Assembly (NCBI GenBank): GCA_016806645.1
Contig: JACSYO010002172.1
Location: forward strand, 1,191,990 to 1,255,989
Origin: Ophiodon elongatus
Lineage: Eukaryota > Chordata > Actinopteri > Perciformes > Hexagrammidae
Direction: 5' to 3'
DNA: 64,000 nt
The notes below the pieces were generated by a model. It was not told where the DNA came from and did no database searches. It worked only from the letters and a program-made list of their open reading frames with translations. Both the position numbers and the translations under genes were made by a program. Below, in pieces: positions 1-10,536 of this stretch (positions within the stretch are counted from its first letter, which is position 1; every line of letters starts with the position of its first letter).

Positions 1-56
<56 letters not shown>
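1..56. repeat. (CA)n microsatellite
   Basis: Uninterrupted CA dinucleotides from the first base of the window. The left end is cut by the window, so the true length is unknown. Confidence 0.97.
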
Positions 57-59
<3 letters not shown>

Positions 60-149
60 TTATACACTATAAGTCTTAGTCTGGCAGAGAAAGAAGTGAA
101 ATGCATGTGTACAAAGACAGTCAATTTTGGTTTGCCTTCTCATTTAAAG

Positions 150-2020
150 GAAGAGGCTATACCTGAAAACTTTCAATAGGGAGAAAAATGGAAAAAACCT
201 TCAGGAGAGCAGCAGAGGAGGATCCCTCTCCCAGGATGGACAGAGTACGAAAATAGATGTCATGTGTACAGAATGAACAGCATAACAGAGTTACAACACG
301 TTCAATTCACATGACAGAAATGATTCATGTAATAATAGCAGTAGGTGACGGGGAGGACCACAGCAGGACGTAGGACCAGGGTCCAGATTTAACCACGATC
401 CACAGAAACCTGCGAGGCGAGAAGGCACAAAGACGTCGGAGGAAGAAGTAGAGTTAGTAATATGCATGAATTCATACAGAAGGAAAATAGAGAAGAATGT
501 GCGTAGGGTCACTGCAGGAACCAGGTACCAGGAGGCAGGAGGCAGGACCAGGGTCCAGGTGCAACCACGATCCGTGAAGACCTGCGAGGCGAGAAAGCAC
601 AAAGACTCCGGGGGAAGAAGTAGAGTTAGTAATGTGCATTGATAGAACATGAATTCATACAGAAGGAGAGAGAGAAGAGGAGAGAGGAGCTCAGTGTATC
701 CTAAGATATCCCCCAGCAGTCTAGGCCTATAGCAGCATATCAAGGGGCTGGAAAGAATGGACCAGGTCAAACCTGAGCCAGCCCTAACTATAAGCACTAT
801 CAAAGAGGAAAGTCTTAAGTCTACTCTTAAATATGGTCACTGTGTCTGCCCCCCGGACTGAAAGTGGAAGCTGGTTCCATAGAAGAGGAGCTTGATAACT
901 GAAGGCTCTGGCTCCCATCCTACTTTTTAAGACTCTAGGAACCACAAGCAGCCCCGCATTCAGTGAGTGCAGCTCTCTAGTGGGGTAATATGGTACTATG
1001 AAATCCTTAAGATATGATGGTGCCTCACCAATTCAGGCTTTGTAGGTAGGGAGAAGGATTTTAAATTTGATTTTGGATTTTACAGGGACCCAGTGAAGAG
1101 AAGCTAATACAGGAGTAATATGATCTCTTCTCTTAGTTTTTGTTAGTACACGAGCTGTAGCATTCTGTATCAACTGGAGAGATTTAAGAGACTTATTAGA
1201 GCAGCCTGATAATAAGGAATTGCAGTAGTCTACTCTAGAAGTAACAAATGCGTGAACAAATTTTTCTGCATCACTTTGAGACAGGATGTGTCTAATGTTT
1301 TTAGATTTTTAGATGAAAAAAGGCAGTTCTTGAAATTTGTTTTACGTGAGAGTTAAAGGACAAGTCCCGATCAAAGACAACTCCGAGATTCTTTACGGTG
1401 GTGCTGGATGCCAGGGCAATGCCATCAAGAGAAACCACATCATTAGATAATTGATTTCGGAGGTGTTCTGGGCCGAGTAAAATAACTTCAGTTTTATCTG
1501 AATTTAACATCAGGAAGTTGCAGGTCATCCATGTTTTCATATCTTTGAGACATGCTTGAAGTTTAGCAAGCTGGTTGGTTTCGTCTGGCTTGATTGATAG
1601 ATATAATTGAGTATCATCAGCATAACAATGAAAGTCTATGGAGTGTTTTCTGATAATATTGTCCAAAGGAAGCATATATAAGGTGAATAAGATTGGTCCA
1701 AGCACAGAACCTTGAGGAACTCCGTGACTGACGTTGGTGGTAATCGAGGTTTCATCGTTTACATATACAAACTGAGATCGATCTGATAAAAAGGATTTAA
1801 ACCAGCTTAGTGCAGTTTCTTTAATGCCAATCAAATGTTATAATCTCTGTAAAAGGATGTGATGGTCAATGGTGTCGAACGCAGCACTAAGGTCTAAAAA
1901 GACAAGTACAGAGACAAGTCCTTTATCTGATGCAATTAGAAGGTCATTAGTAATTTTCACCAGTGCCGTCTCTGTGCTGTGGTGTTTTCTAAATCCTGAC
2001 TGAAAATCCTCAAATAAAAT
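150..2020 (-). mobile_element. 5'-truncated non-LTR retrotransposon (LINE), decayed reverse transcriptase plus 3' UTR
   Basis: Read on the minus strand from about 2020 downwards, this encodes the middle and C-terminal part of a LINE reverse transcriptase: a HSTETALV stretch, then LDLSAAFDTIDH (first catalytic Asp), GVPQGSVLGPILF, CYADDTQLYL (catalytic YADD), LNSDKTEVILL and a C-terminal region ending near 790. A TAA just before the segment at 1834 and a stop near 1300 break the frame, so it is a pseudogene. The endonuclease domain and the start of RT are missing, typical of incomplete target-primed reverse transcription. Bases 150-790 are the 3' UTR and contain an internal imperfect duplication (about 350-470 against 535-660). 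The motif style suggests the L2/CR1 group; that clade call is inference. The same family recurs at 13667-14755. Confidence 0.85.
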
Positions 2021-2045
2021 TTTATTACAATATATGTTGATGGAT

Positions 2046-2226
2046 TTGCAGCCCCACAGAAGAAGAATGCAAATTAGATACAGTTGTTCTACTTACATTT
2101 TTGGCCAAGAATGGAAGGGTAACCTGTCCAAATTGCAATTCGCACTCCCTAAAGTTTCATATCTGGGACATGTGATCACAGCAGAGGGGAAAACCCTCTT
2201 TACAAGAGAATACAGGCAATTAAACT
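2046..2226 (+). pseudogene. Retroviral/LTR-element pol (reverse transcriptase) fragment
   Basis: Two overlapping reading frames together resemble the palm-to-connection part of a retroviral reverse transcriptase. The first (from about 2046) reads EECKLDTVVLLTFLAKNG; after a frame change the second reads LPKVSYLGHVITAEGK. The YLGHVI motif is a common landmark of retroviral and Gypsy pol. Only about 180 bp remains, it is frameshifted, and it sits between a truncated LINE and the large minisatellite. No LTR, integrase or env is seen nearby. This is a dead relic; assignment to endogenous retrovirus rather than Gypsy is inference. Confidence 0.5.
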
Positions 2227-2229
2227 GTG

Positions 2230-5200
2230 CCTAAACCTGTGTGTGTTGAGGACAGTGGCTTGTGGAGGACAGCAGCGTGTGGAGGACATCGGCGTGTGAA
2301 GGACAGTGGCGTTAGGAGGACCGTCGCGTTTGGAGGACAGTGGCGTGTGGAGGACCGTAGTGTGTGGAGGACAGTGGCGTGTGGAGGACAGTGGCGTGTG
2401 GAGGACAGTGGCTTGTGGAGGACAGTGGTGTGTGGAGGACAGTGGCGTGTGGAGGACAGTGGCTTGTGGAGGACAGTGGTGTGTGGAGGACAGTGGCGTG
2501 TGGTGTGTGGAGGACCGTAGTGTGTGGAGGACAGTGGCGTGTGGAGGGCAGTGGCGTGTGGAGGACAGTGGCGTGTGGTGTGTGGAGGACCGTAGCGTGT
2601 GGAGGACAGTGGCGTGTGGAGGGCAGTGGCGTGTGGAGGACAGTGGCGTGTGGAGGACCGTGCGTGTGGTGTGTGAGGCAGGTGTTGGTGTGTGGAGGAC
2701 CGTAGCGTGTGGAGGACAGTGGCGTGTGGAGGGCAGTGGCGTGTGGAGGACAGTGGCGTGTGGTGTGTGGAGGACCGTAGCGTGTGGAGGACAGTGGCGT
2801 GTGGAGGGCAGTGGCGTGTGGAGGACAGTGGCGTGTGGTGTGTGGAGGACCGTAGCGTGTGGAGGACAGTGGCGTGTGGAGGACAGTGGCGTGTGGAGGA
2901 CAGTGGCGTGTGGTGTGTGGAGGACCGTAGCGTGTGGAGGACAGTGGCGTGTGGAGTCAGAGACATCGACGTGTGGAGGACAGTGGCGTGTGGTGTGTGA
3001 CACGAGTGTGGAGGACAGTGGCGTGTGGAGGCGTGGCGTGAGGACAGTGCGTGTGAGCGTGCGTTGAGGCAGTGGTGGTGCTGGAGAGGGCGTGTGGAGG
3101 ACAGTGGCGTGTGGAGGACAGTGGCGTGTGGTGTGTGGAGGACAGTAGCGTGTGGAGGACAGTGGCGTGTGGAGGACAGTGGCGTGTGGAGGACAGTGGC
3201 GTGTGGTGTGTGGAGGACAGTGGCGTGTGGAGGACAGTGGCGTGTGGAGGACAGTGGCGTGTGGAGGACAGTGGCGTGTGGTGTGTGGAGGACAGTGGCG
3301 TGTGGAGGACAGTGGCGTGTGGAGGACAGTGGCGTGTGGAGGACAGTGGCGTGTGGTGTGTGGAGGACCGGCGTGTGGAGGACAGTGGCGTGTGGAGGAC
3401 AGTGGCGTGTGGAGGACAGTGGCGTGTGGAGGACAGCGGCTTGTGGAGAACAGCGGCGTGTGGTGTGTGGAGAACCGTAGTGTGTGGAGGACAGTGGCGT
3501 GTGGAGGACCGTGGCGTGTGGAGGACATCGGCGTGTGGAGGACCGTGGCGTGTGGAGGACCGTGGCGTGTAGAGGACCCTGGCTTGTGGAGAAGAGCGGC
3601 GTGTGGAGGACAGTGGCGTGTGGAGGACATCGGCGTGTGGAGGACAGTGGCGTGTGGTTTGTGGAGGACAGTGGCGTGTGGTGTGTGGAGGACAGTGGCG
3701 TGTGGAGGACAGTGGCGTGTGGTGTGTGGAGGACATCGACGTGTGGAGGACAGTGGCGTGTGGTGTGTGGAGGACAGTGGAGTGTGGAGGACCGTGGCGT
3801 GTGGAGGACATCGGCGTGTGGAGGACAGCGGCGTGTGGAGGACAGTGGCGTGTGGAGGACAGCGGCTTGTGGAGAACAGCGGCGTGTGGTGTGTGGAGAA
3901 CCGTAGTGTGTGGAGGACAGTGGCGTGTGGAGGACCGTGGCGTGTGGAGGACATCGGCGTGTGGAGGACATCGGCGTGTGGAGGACAGTGGCATGTGGAG
4001 GACAGTGGCGTGTGGAGGACATCGGCGTGTGGAGGACAGCGGCTTGTGGAGGACAGTGGCGGTTGGAGGACATCGGCGTGTGCAGGACAGCGGCTTGTGG
4101 AGGACAGTGGCGTGTGGAGGACAGTGAAGTGTGGAGGACCGTAGCGTGTGGACGACAGTGGCATGTGGAGGACAGTGTCGTGTGGAGGACAGTGGCGTGT
4201 GGAGGACAGTAGCGTGTGGAGGACAGCGGCTTGTGGAGGACAGTGGCGTGTGGTGTGTGGAGGACAGTGGCGTGTGGAGGGCAGTGGCGTGTGGAGGACA
4301 GTGGCGTTAGGAGGACCGTCGCGTTTGGAGGACAGTGGCGTGTGGAGGACCGTAGCGTGTGGAGGACATCGGCGTGTGGAGGACCGTGGCTTGTGGAGGA
4401 CAGTGGCGTGTGGAGGACAGTGGCGTGTGGTGTGTGGAGGACCGTAGTGTGTGGAGGACAGTGGCGTGTGGAGGACATCGGCGTGTGGAGGACAGTGGCA
4501 TGTGGCGTGTGGAGGACAGTAGTGTGTGGCGTTAGGAGGACCGTAGCGTGTGGAGGACAGCGGCTTGTGGAGGACAGCAGCTTGTGGAGGACATCGGCGT
4601 GTGGAGGACAGTGGTGTGTGGTGTGTGGAGGACCGTAGTGTGTGGAGGACAGTGGCGTGTGGAGGACAGTGGCGTTAGGAGGACCGTAGCGTGTGGAGGA
4701 CAGTGGCTTGTGGAGGAAAGCAGCTTGTGGAGGACAGCGGCGTGTGGAGGACAGCGGCGTTAGGAGGACCGTAGCGTGTGGAGGACAGTGGCGTGTGGAG
4801 GACCGTAGCGTGTGGAGGACAGTGGCGTGTGGAGGACAGTGGCGTGTGGAGGACAGTGGCGTGTGGTGTGTGGAGGACCGTAGTGTGTGGAGGACAGTGG
4901 CGTGTGGAGGACAGCGGCTTGTGGAGGACAGTGGCGTGTGGTGTGTGGAGGACAGTGGCGTGTGGAGGACAGTGGTGTGTGGAGGACAGTAGCGTGTGGA
5001 GGACATCGGCGTGTGGAGGACAGTGGCGTGTGGCGTGTGGAGGACAGTAGTGTGTGGAGGACAGTGACGTGTGGCGTTAGGAGGACCATAGCGTGTGGAG
5101 GACAGCGGCGTGTGGAGGACAGTAGCGTGTGGAGGACATCGGCGTGTGGAGGACAGTGGCGTGTGGAGGACAGTGGCGTTAGGAGGACCGTAGCGTGTGG

Positions 5201-6365
5201 AGGACAGTGGCGTGTGGAGGACAGTGGCATGTGGAGGACAGTGGCGTGTGGAGGACCGTAGTGTGTGGAGGACAGTGGCGTGTGGAGGGCAGTGGCGTGT
5301 GGAGGACAGTGGCGTGTGGAGGACAGTAGCGTGTGGAGGACAGCGGCTTGTGGAGGAGAGCGGCTTGTGGAGGACAGTGGCGTGTGGAGGACAGTGGCTT
5401 GTGGAGGACATCGGCGTGTGGAGGACAGTGGCGTGTGGCGTGTGGAGGACAGTAGTGTGTGGAGGACAGTGGCGTGTGGCGTTAGGAGGGCCGTAGCGTG
5501 TGGAGGACAGCGGCTTGTGGAGGACAGCGGTGTGTGGAGGACAGCGACGTGTGCAGGACAGTGGCGTTAGGAGGACCGTAGCGTGTGGAGGACCGTAGCG
5601 TGTGGAAGACAGTGGCGTGTGGAGGACAGTAGCGTGTGGAGGACAGCGGTGTGTGGAGGACCGTAGTGTGTGGAGGACAGTGGCGTGTGGTGTGTGGAGG
5701 ACCGTAGTGTGTGGAGGACAGTGGGGGGTGGAGGACCGTAGTGTGTGGAGGACAGTGGCGTTTGGAGGACTGTAGCGTGTGGAGGACAGAGGCTTGCGGA
5801 GGACAGAGGCGTGTGGTGTGTGGAGGACAGTGGCGTGTGGAGGACATCGGCGTGTGGAGGACAGTGGCGTGTGGTGTGTGGAGGACAGTAGTGTGTGGAG
5901 GACAGTGGCGCAGTGGAGGACAGTGGCGTGTGGTGTGTGGAGGACAGTGGCGTGTGGTGTGTGGAGGACAGTGGCGTGTGGAGGACCGTGGCGTGTGGTG
6001 TGTGGAGGACATCGACGTGTGGAGGACAGTGGCGTGTGGTGTGTGGAGGACAGTGGCGTGTGGAGGACAGTGGCGTGTGGAGGACATCGGCGTGTGGAGG
6101 ACAGTGGCGTGTGGAGGACATCGGCGTGTGGAGGACAGTGGCGTGTGGAGGACAGTGGCGTGTGGAGGACAGTGGCGTGTGGAGGACAGTGGCGTGTGGT
6201 GTGTGGAGGACAGTGGCGTGTGGAGGACAGTGGCGTGTGGAGGACAGTAGTGTGTGGAGGACAGTAGCTTGTGTAGGACAGTGGCGTGTGGTGTGTGGAG
6301 GACCGCAGTGTGTGGAGGACAGTGGCTTGTGGAGGACATCGGCGTGTGGAGGACAGTAGCGTGTG
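2230..6365. repeat. Large minisatellite, 17-bp unit, about 4.1 kb
   Basis: Tandem copies of a 17-bp unit, consensus GTGTGGAGGACAGTGGC, on the order of 240 copies. Variant units carry CCGTA, CATCG or GCGTTAGGA changes and a recurrent 7-bp insertion GTGTGGT between units. The plus strand is strongly G-rich and the minus strand C-rich. Because 17 is not a multiple of 3 and the unit contains no stop in any phase, every frame on both strands stays open for long distances, giving apparent ORFs up to 1413 codons that mean nothing. Longer blocks are repeated inside the array: about 105 bp at 3431-3537 recurs at 3857-3963, and the variant run at 2307-2360 recurs near 4300-4355. Its edges are a pol scrap on the left and a common fish repeat on the right. 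Confidence 0.95.
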
Positions 6366-6665
6366 TTCTTGGAGTGTGGGAGGAAACCGGAGTACCCGGA
6401 GGAAACCCACGCTGACACGGGGAGAGGAACAGGAGCCAGGAGCTAACCACTGAGACACCATGCAGCCCTCACTATGAACCTATCTGCAACACAGCTCCTG
6501 ACACATGGCATCCAGTGTCAATAGAGAGTATGCATGTGATGTGTTTATATTTTAGTCCAATTGTCTTGGATAATAATAATTGTCTTATTCTTCTGTTGTA
6601 ATCTTTGATTAATCTCTGGCATAACAATCTCCTACGGGAGTAATAAAGTTCAATCTTATTTTATA
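6366..6665. repeat. Dispersed teleost repeat and LINE-like 3' tail
   Basis: Immediately after the minisatellite, the segment with GGAGGAAACCGGAGTACCCG and GGAGGAAACCCACGC is a sequence I recognise as very common in fish genomes, often beside tandem arrays. It is followed by a tail with GGGAGTAATAAAGTTCAATC near 6635-6655, which resembles LINE 3' ends of the type ATAAAGTTnnATC. No reading frame of interest is present. Family names are not assigned. Confidence 0.55.
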
Positions 6666-6876
6666 ACACACTCATGGTGCCATCACACAATCCATCAAGA
6701 GAGATGTTGTGTTCTTTACGTCGTCATCGTCGACACTGATGCAGCAGCAGCATGTCCTCTTGGCCCAGGAAAAGAAGCGGCCCACTGTTAGAATGGGGTC
6801 ACATTTAGCCCCACTGGGGTACTCCGCTGGACTTTTTTCAGAGACGTCCTCCTGCCGATCCAATGAACTGAATGAA

Positions 6877-6877
<1 letters not shown>

Positions 6878-6932
<55 letters not shown>
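6878..6932. repeat. (AC)n microsatellite
   Basis: About 27 uninterrupted AC units. ORFs crossing it on both strands are artefacts of the repeat. Confidence 0.97.
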
Positions 6933-6935
<3 letters not shown>

Positions 6936-7111
6936 AATATATGATTCCCTAATCTGCTTTTTCCGATGACTCACATGTCCAGAGAAAATCATCTCAGCAA
7001 TATTCACTCTGCAGCCCGCTGTCCTCATCCCACCTGTAGGCCGCACCAAGATATATGAACTGTAATAAAGTAGTAAAATATTTCAGCCCACTGGCAAACA
7101 CAGACACTTAC

Positions 7112-7660
7112 CTAGCGCAATGTTGGCGGGGGTTCCTTGTGATGAATGGATGGGCGAGGCCTTGACTGGGGGTGATCCTCTCGTTGGCATCCATTCGAAG
7201 CATTGCCTTCAGCAGGTCAATTCCACCTTAGTCAGGTTCGTCAGGGCCAACTAATGTGGGAAACAAAAGGGCAAATCCAGCAGCGTTTTTTACTTTCTAA
7301 TTCAGAATCAATTAAAAGCTCATCTGTAGCAGCAGAACAATCTGTCTAAACACCTACCGTTTCCAAATCGTCCAAGTTGCGAATTTGGTAGGTTCTGTAG
7401 TCGCAGAAAAATGAGATTTTCTGGTGCTCCCAAGGTGTCTAAAAGAAGGTATTTCAGATAGCTCTTAATCACGTGAACTGATTCATATAAATCGTAACCT
7501 GAGAAGAGAATGTTAAGGGAGTCACGACTTTTGATCTTGTCGTACCTTCAGTCTCCAGTGACCCGAAGACCTTTTTACAAAATGGATGTTGGCGTGCATT
7601 CCAGCACTCATTAGATGACACAGCACCACACTAAGCTAAGAACAGGATTCCATTCAACTC
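7112..7660 (-). pseudogene. HIPK-like protein kinase relic (exon remnants)
   Basis: On the minus strand, 7438-7358 reads TPWEHQ...YQIRNLDDLET between an acceptor-like pyrimidine tract with AG and a donor GTAGGTG. Then 7250-7112 contains DLLKAMLRMDANERIT and AHPFIT, followed by a perfect donor GTAAGTG. This order matches the end of the catalytic domain (subdomain XI, with the conserved Arg after a DAN/DAD motif) of homeodomain-interacting protein kinases, which are expanded in fish. The two pieces do not join in frame: an acceptor at 7251 in phase 0 runs into TGA, and the DLLKAML frame has a TAA just upstream. Weak similarity to the WSLGCV region (about 7660-7530) also contains stops. I see no ATP-binding or HRD/DFG segments. 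It is best read as a decayed kinase copy; a lineage-specific exon of a live gene is less likely. Confidence 0.5.
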
Positions 7661-7815
7661 CCACAGTCAAAATAATTTTGAATGATGTATTGCATCTTTC
7701 ACATTAGCGATTACGTGACATCTGCCCCAGAGATGCCGCCAAAATCAGTCATCACGCTGAATGCTGCTTCATGCCATCGGATTACCTAAAAGCTCATAGT
7801 TGGTTAAATCTAATA

Positions 7816-8254
7816 CTGCATTCCAGACATCTCCGAACTTAAATATTTCCGACCTCCACCACTCAAAGTTGGAGTTCCTACGTTTAAACCCGGGGGGGAA
7901 AAAATCCATCATTAAGAAGAAGTTGTCTGACATCAAACAACAATGATGTAATTGGTAAACCATCAACTAAACTATATTGAATTAAAATAATACTTACTAT
8001 CATATAGTTAAACTTGTCCTGCATCTAAATTGATGTCAAAATATGTTGCTACAGTTATTAGGTAGCTGGTTATGGTAAAAATCTCTGAAAGTTTGCCAAT
8101 TCAATTGAGTGACCATTTACTAGAGAGCAATCAGTTTGTCACCGTCAACCATGTTTTTTGTTTAAGTTAGGCATTGTGCAGCTGGAACGCTTGGAGGTTG
8201 GAAGTTAGAACTGGGAAAATTTCAAAAATTCTTTAAAAATTGTCTGGAACGCAG
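7816..8254. mobile_element. Putative non-autonomous DNA element with terminal inverted repeats
   Basis: The left end CTGCATTCCAGACA (7816-7829) is matched in inverted orientation by TGTCTGGAACGCAG (8241-8254), one mismatch in 14. Further inside, the ends stay loosely complementary (CCGACCTCCACC against GGAGGTTGGAAG). The interior has no transposase ORF. I could not see a clear target-site duplication, so the superfamily is open. Confidence 0.45.
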
Positions 8255-9555
8255 GATTATGTTTACACCTGTTTGTGCAGGATGAGGTCATTATTAAAGA
8301 TGAACGGTTTCCAGGAAGTGACTATATTTCAGGAATTTGAAATGTTTTTACAGGCCCACTATGGAGCTCAATACTTTTTGGTACCAACCGAAATGTCAAC
8401 AAATTTGCTAGGCCTCAACAATTTGGTGAGAAACACTGAACTAAACTTAACTGTATTTGGTTTAAAAAAAAAAAACTCATTGGAACCATTAAGTTCTAGG
8501 AACGCACCAATGTGACTTTTTCAGTCAGATACTGATGGTGACACCTGGGCTTAGGGAATCGGTCGATACAGAGTACCAATCCGATACCAGTTTGATTATT
8601 AAGCTGGACAATCCACGATGTTTGAGTCCACATCGGCCCAATATCTTATATCAGTGTTTGGTGCATCCCTATTAAGATTTAGAGCCAATCATTCTTAAGA
8701 TAACAAAGCAAAGAATATGTGGATGCAGCAGTATCAAATCTCATGGGAAGAGAGGAAAAATTAAGCAGTCAGTAGCTGTTTCCATCCAAACGTATTGCAA
8801 ATTTAAACAGAATTCCGAGAAAATCTGCAAAAGAAAACAAATGAATGCTTTTTTCCATCCACAAGCGTTATGCAATTATTAGGAGTTGGTTCATTGCGAT
8901 AAGCAGTACACAGTTCCATTTCTCCTTTTGGTGAAAACAATTATATCATTGCAGAAGTAAAGGGCGCAATGTAATTAAAAACGCGCCAGTTGAACCTCAA
9001 AAGGTGAAAACGTGTTCATGTGAAAGATTACATGAGATCTTTTTGCAGCATTTTTTTCCTCTCTTCAACGGAGCAGAAGCTTCAGTGGACGTTGGACAGT
9101 CACATGCTTCATGTACAATTTATCAGTATGTTCTTTTTTGATTAACTTGTATCGCTTAACTCTGAACATTGTGTACATGCAGACGTTGCAAAAGCAGAAC
9201 TCGCCCCCAAACAAATGTATCCTCTGTCTGACTTGCTGTAATCTCAACCTGATGGTTGTGAGAGCTCATAACCTCCACCTTTCTCACAAAAGCAGAAACG
9301 GCAGCACCTTGACATTTCAGCTGTGAGGGGGGGAAACAAGATAATGTGAAGCTGGAAAAAGCAGTTCAGTTTGTGTGAAGCATATATACTCTGCAAAAAC
9401 TTAGACTTGTTGTTATACCTCCAAACCATCCGTGGGGAAAGAACTCTGACCATTCAGCTTAATTATTCTAAGATTCTGTTCAACAAAATACTTAAAGACC
9501 TTTGGGAGTTTTCTCATCACATTTATTTCTCACAGGGAAATTAACCACCACAATA
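8255..9555. other. Non-coding sequence, no gene seen
   Basis: Short ORFs only. The part at 8770-9050 (GCTGTTTCCATCCAAACG and following) resembles a dispersed fish repeat, but I cannot name it. The last few hundred bases could include a decayed LTR belonging to the gag-like relic that follows, since CACA is followed after a short spacer by a primer-binding-site-like sequence near 9553; I could not define the LTR start. Confidence 0.4.
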
Positions 9556-10536
9556 TGGTGACCAGGATGGGATTGGACGAGTAATCTGGACTCCTCTGGA
9601 CGACATAACCATGCAAAGAATAGTTGATTCCTCCCAGAAGGTGAGAGAATGTCTTCAGACAGGGTTTGAGATTGGGAAAAATAATCTCACCCGACGATAA
9701 ATTATTTTATTACAGATAAGACACTTCGAAGTGGTAAACCGCTATTCTCACACATTAGGGTGTCGGACAGTTTCCTGGCTAACTTGTAGAATCTAAGACG
9801 TTTGGTGTATCCTTTTGAAGTTGAACTGAATTTTGATTGGACCAGATTGTTCTGAAGATACCGTAAACAAGTTACAAGATAAGATGGGTAAAAGTCAGTG
9901 TGAGTCCAAGCCTGAGCAACCCGATGCCAAAATCTTGCTTCCAATAATACAATTAGGAGAATGGATAAAAACAGGGTTTCCTGAAAAAGGCAGTTTTAGC
10001 CTACAACAATTGAATCAACTCCGAACGTGTTTGGAGCAGAGAGAGAAAGGCAAAGCAGAAAAACATGAAATAATGTCCAAGAGGGAAAGAAAGAAGTTTT
10101 GTAAACCGTTTAAAGCGGACTGGAAAGCATGTAGTATGTGGGGAGAGGAAACACAATTAAGGGGAAGAAAGAGATTAAGAAATGAAGGTCAGAAATACAT
10201 AAATATGAAAGAAACAGTGAACAATAAAACAGACAAAATTGAGGGAAAATGTATCTGGACTGCGCACCGTATACACCCCAGGCACAATGGACACCACAGC
10301 CCACATCCACCACTCAACACTCCAAGGATGAAGAAGATGAACGAGACTCATCAAAATTCACAAGCACCATGTCAACGTCCACCACTACACCCCAGTCAAT
10401 GAACACTGATGACAATACAAACCCGGATGATCTGAATGCGAGACAAAGACACCATTACAACAGAGAAAGAAGATGGGAAGAAGAAGAGGTCATGACTCAT
10501 GTGGAGAGTTCAAAGGCCAACTTCACAGAATTCTGA
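9553..10536 (+). pseudogene. Endogenous-retrovirus-like leader and gag-like fragment
   Basis: TGGTGACCAGGATGGG near 9555 looks like a decayed primer binding site; its first eight bases equal the complement of a tRNA-Trp 3' end, with partial agreement after that. A splice-donor-like AAGGTGAGA follows at about 9638-9646. An ORF on the plus strand has an ATG-GGT (Met-Gly) start at 9884, a charged helical-looking N-terminal part and a Lys/Arg-rich middle. Near 10240 a second frame takes over with a Pro/Thr/Gln-rich stretch (PYTPQAQWTPQPTSTTQ) and an acidic tail ending at 10536. The layout (Met-Gly start, basic middle, Pro-rich linker) fits a retroviral matrix region. No capsid, zinc knuckle, protease or pol follows. 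The frame change and missing rest mark it as dead. Identification is by layout, not by a confident domain match. Confidence 0.35.

Noticed and set aside
291..803. 170-codon minus-strand ORF
   Set aside because: It lies in the LINE 3' UTR with an internal duplication and matches no protein.
2200..6461. Very long ORFs on both strands (up to 1413 codons) and many of 90-350 codons
   Set aside because: All run inside the 17-bp minisatellite, which cannot produce stops in any phase; there is no start context, domain or codon-use signal.
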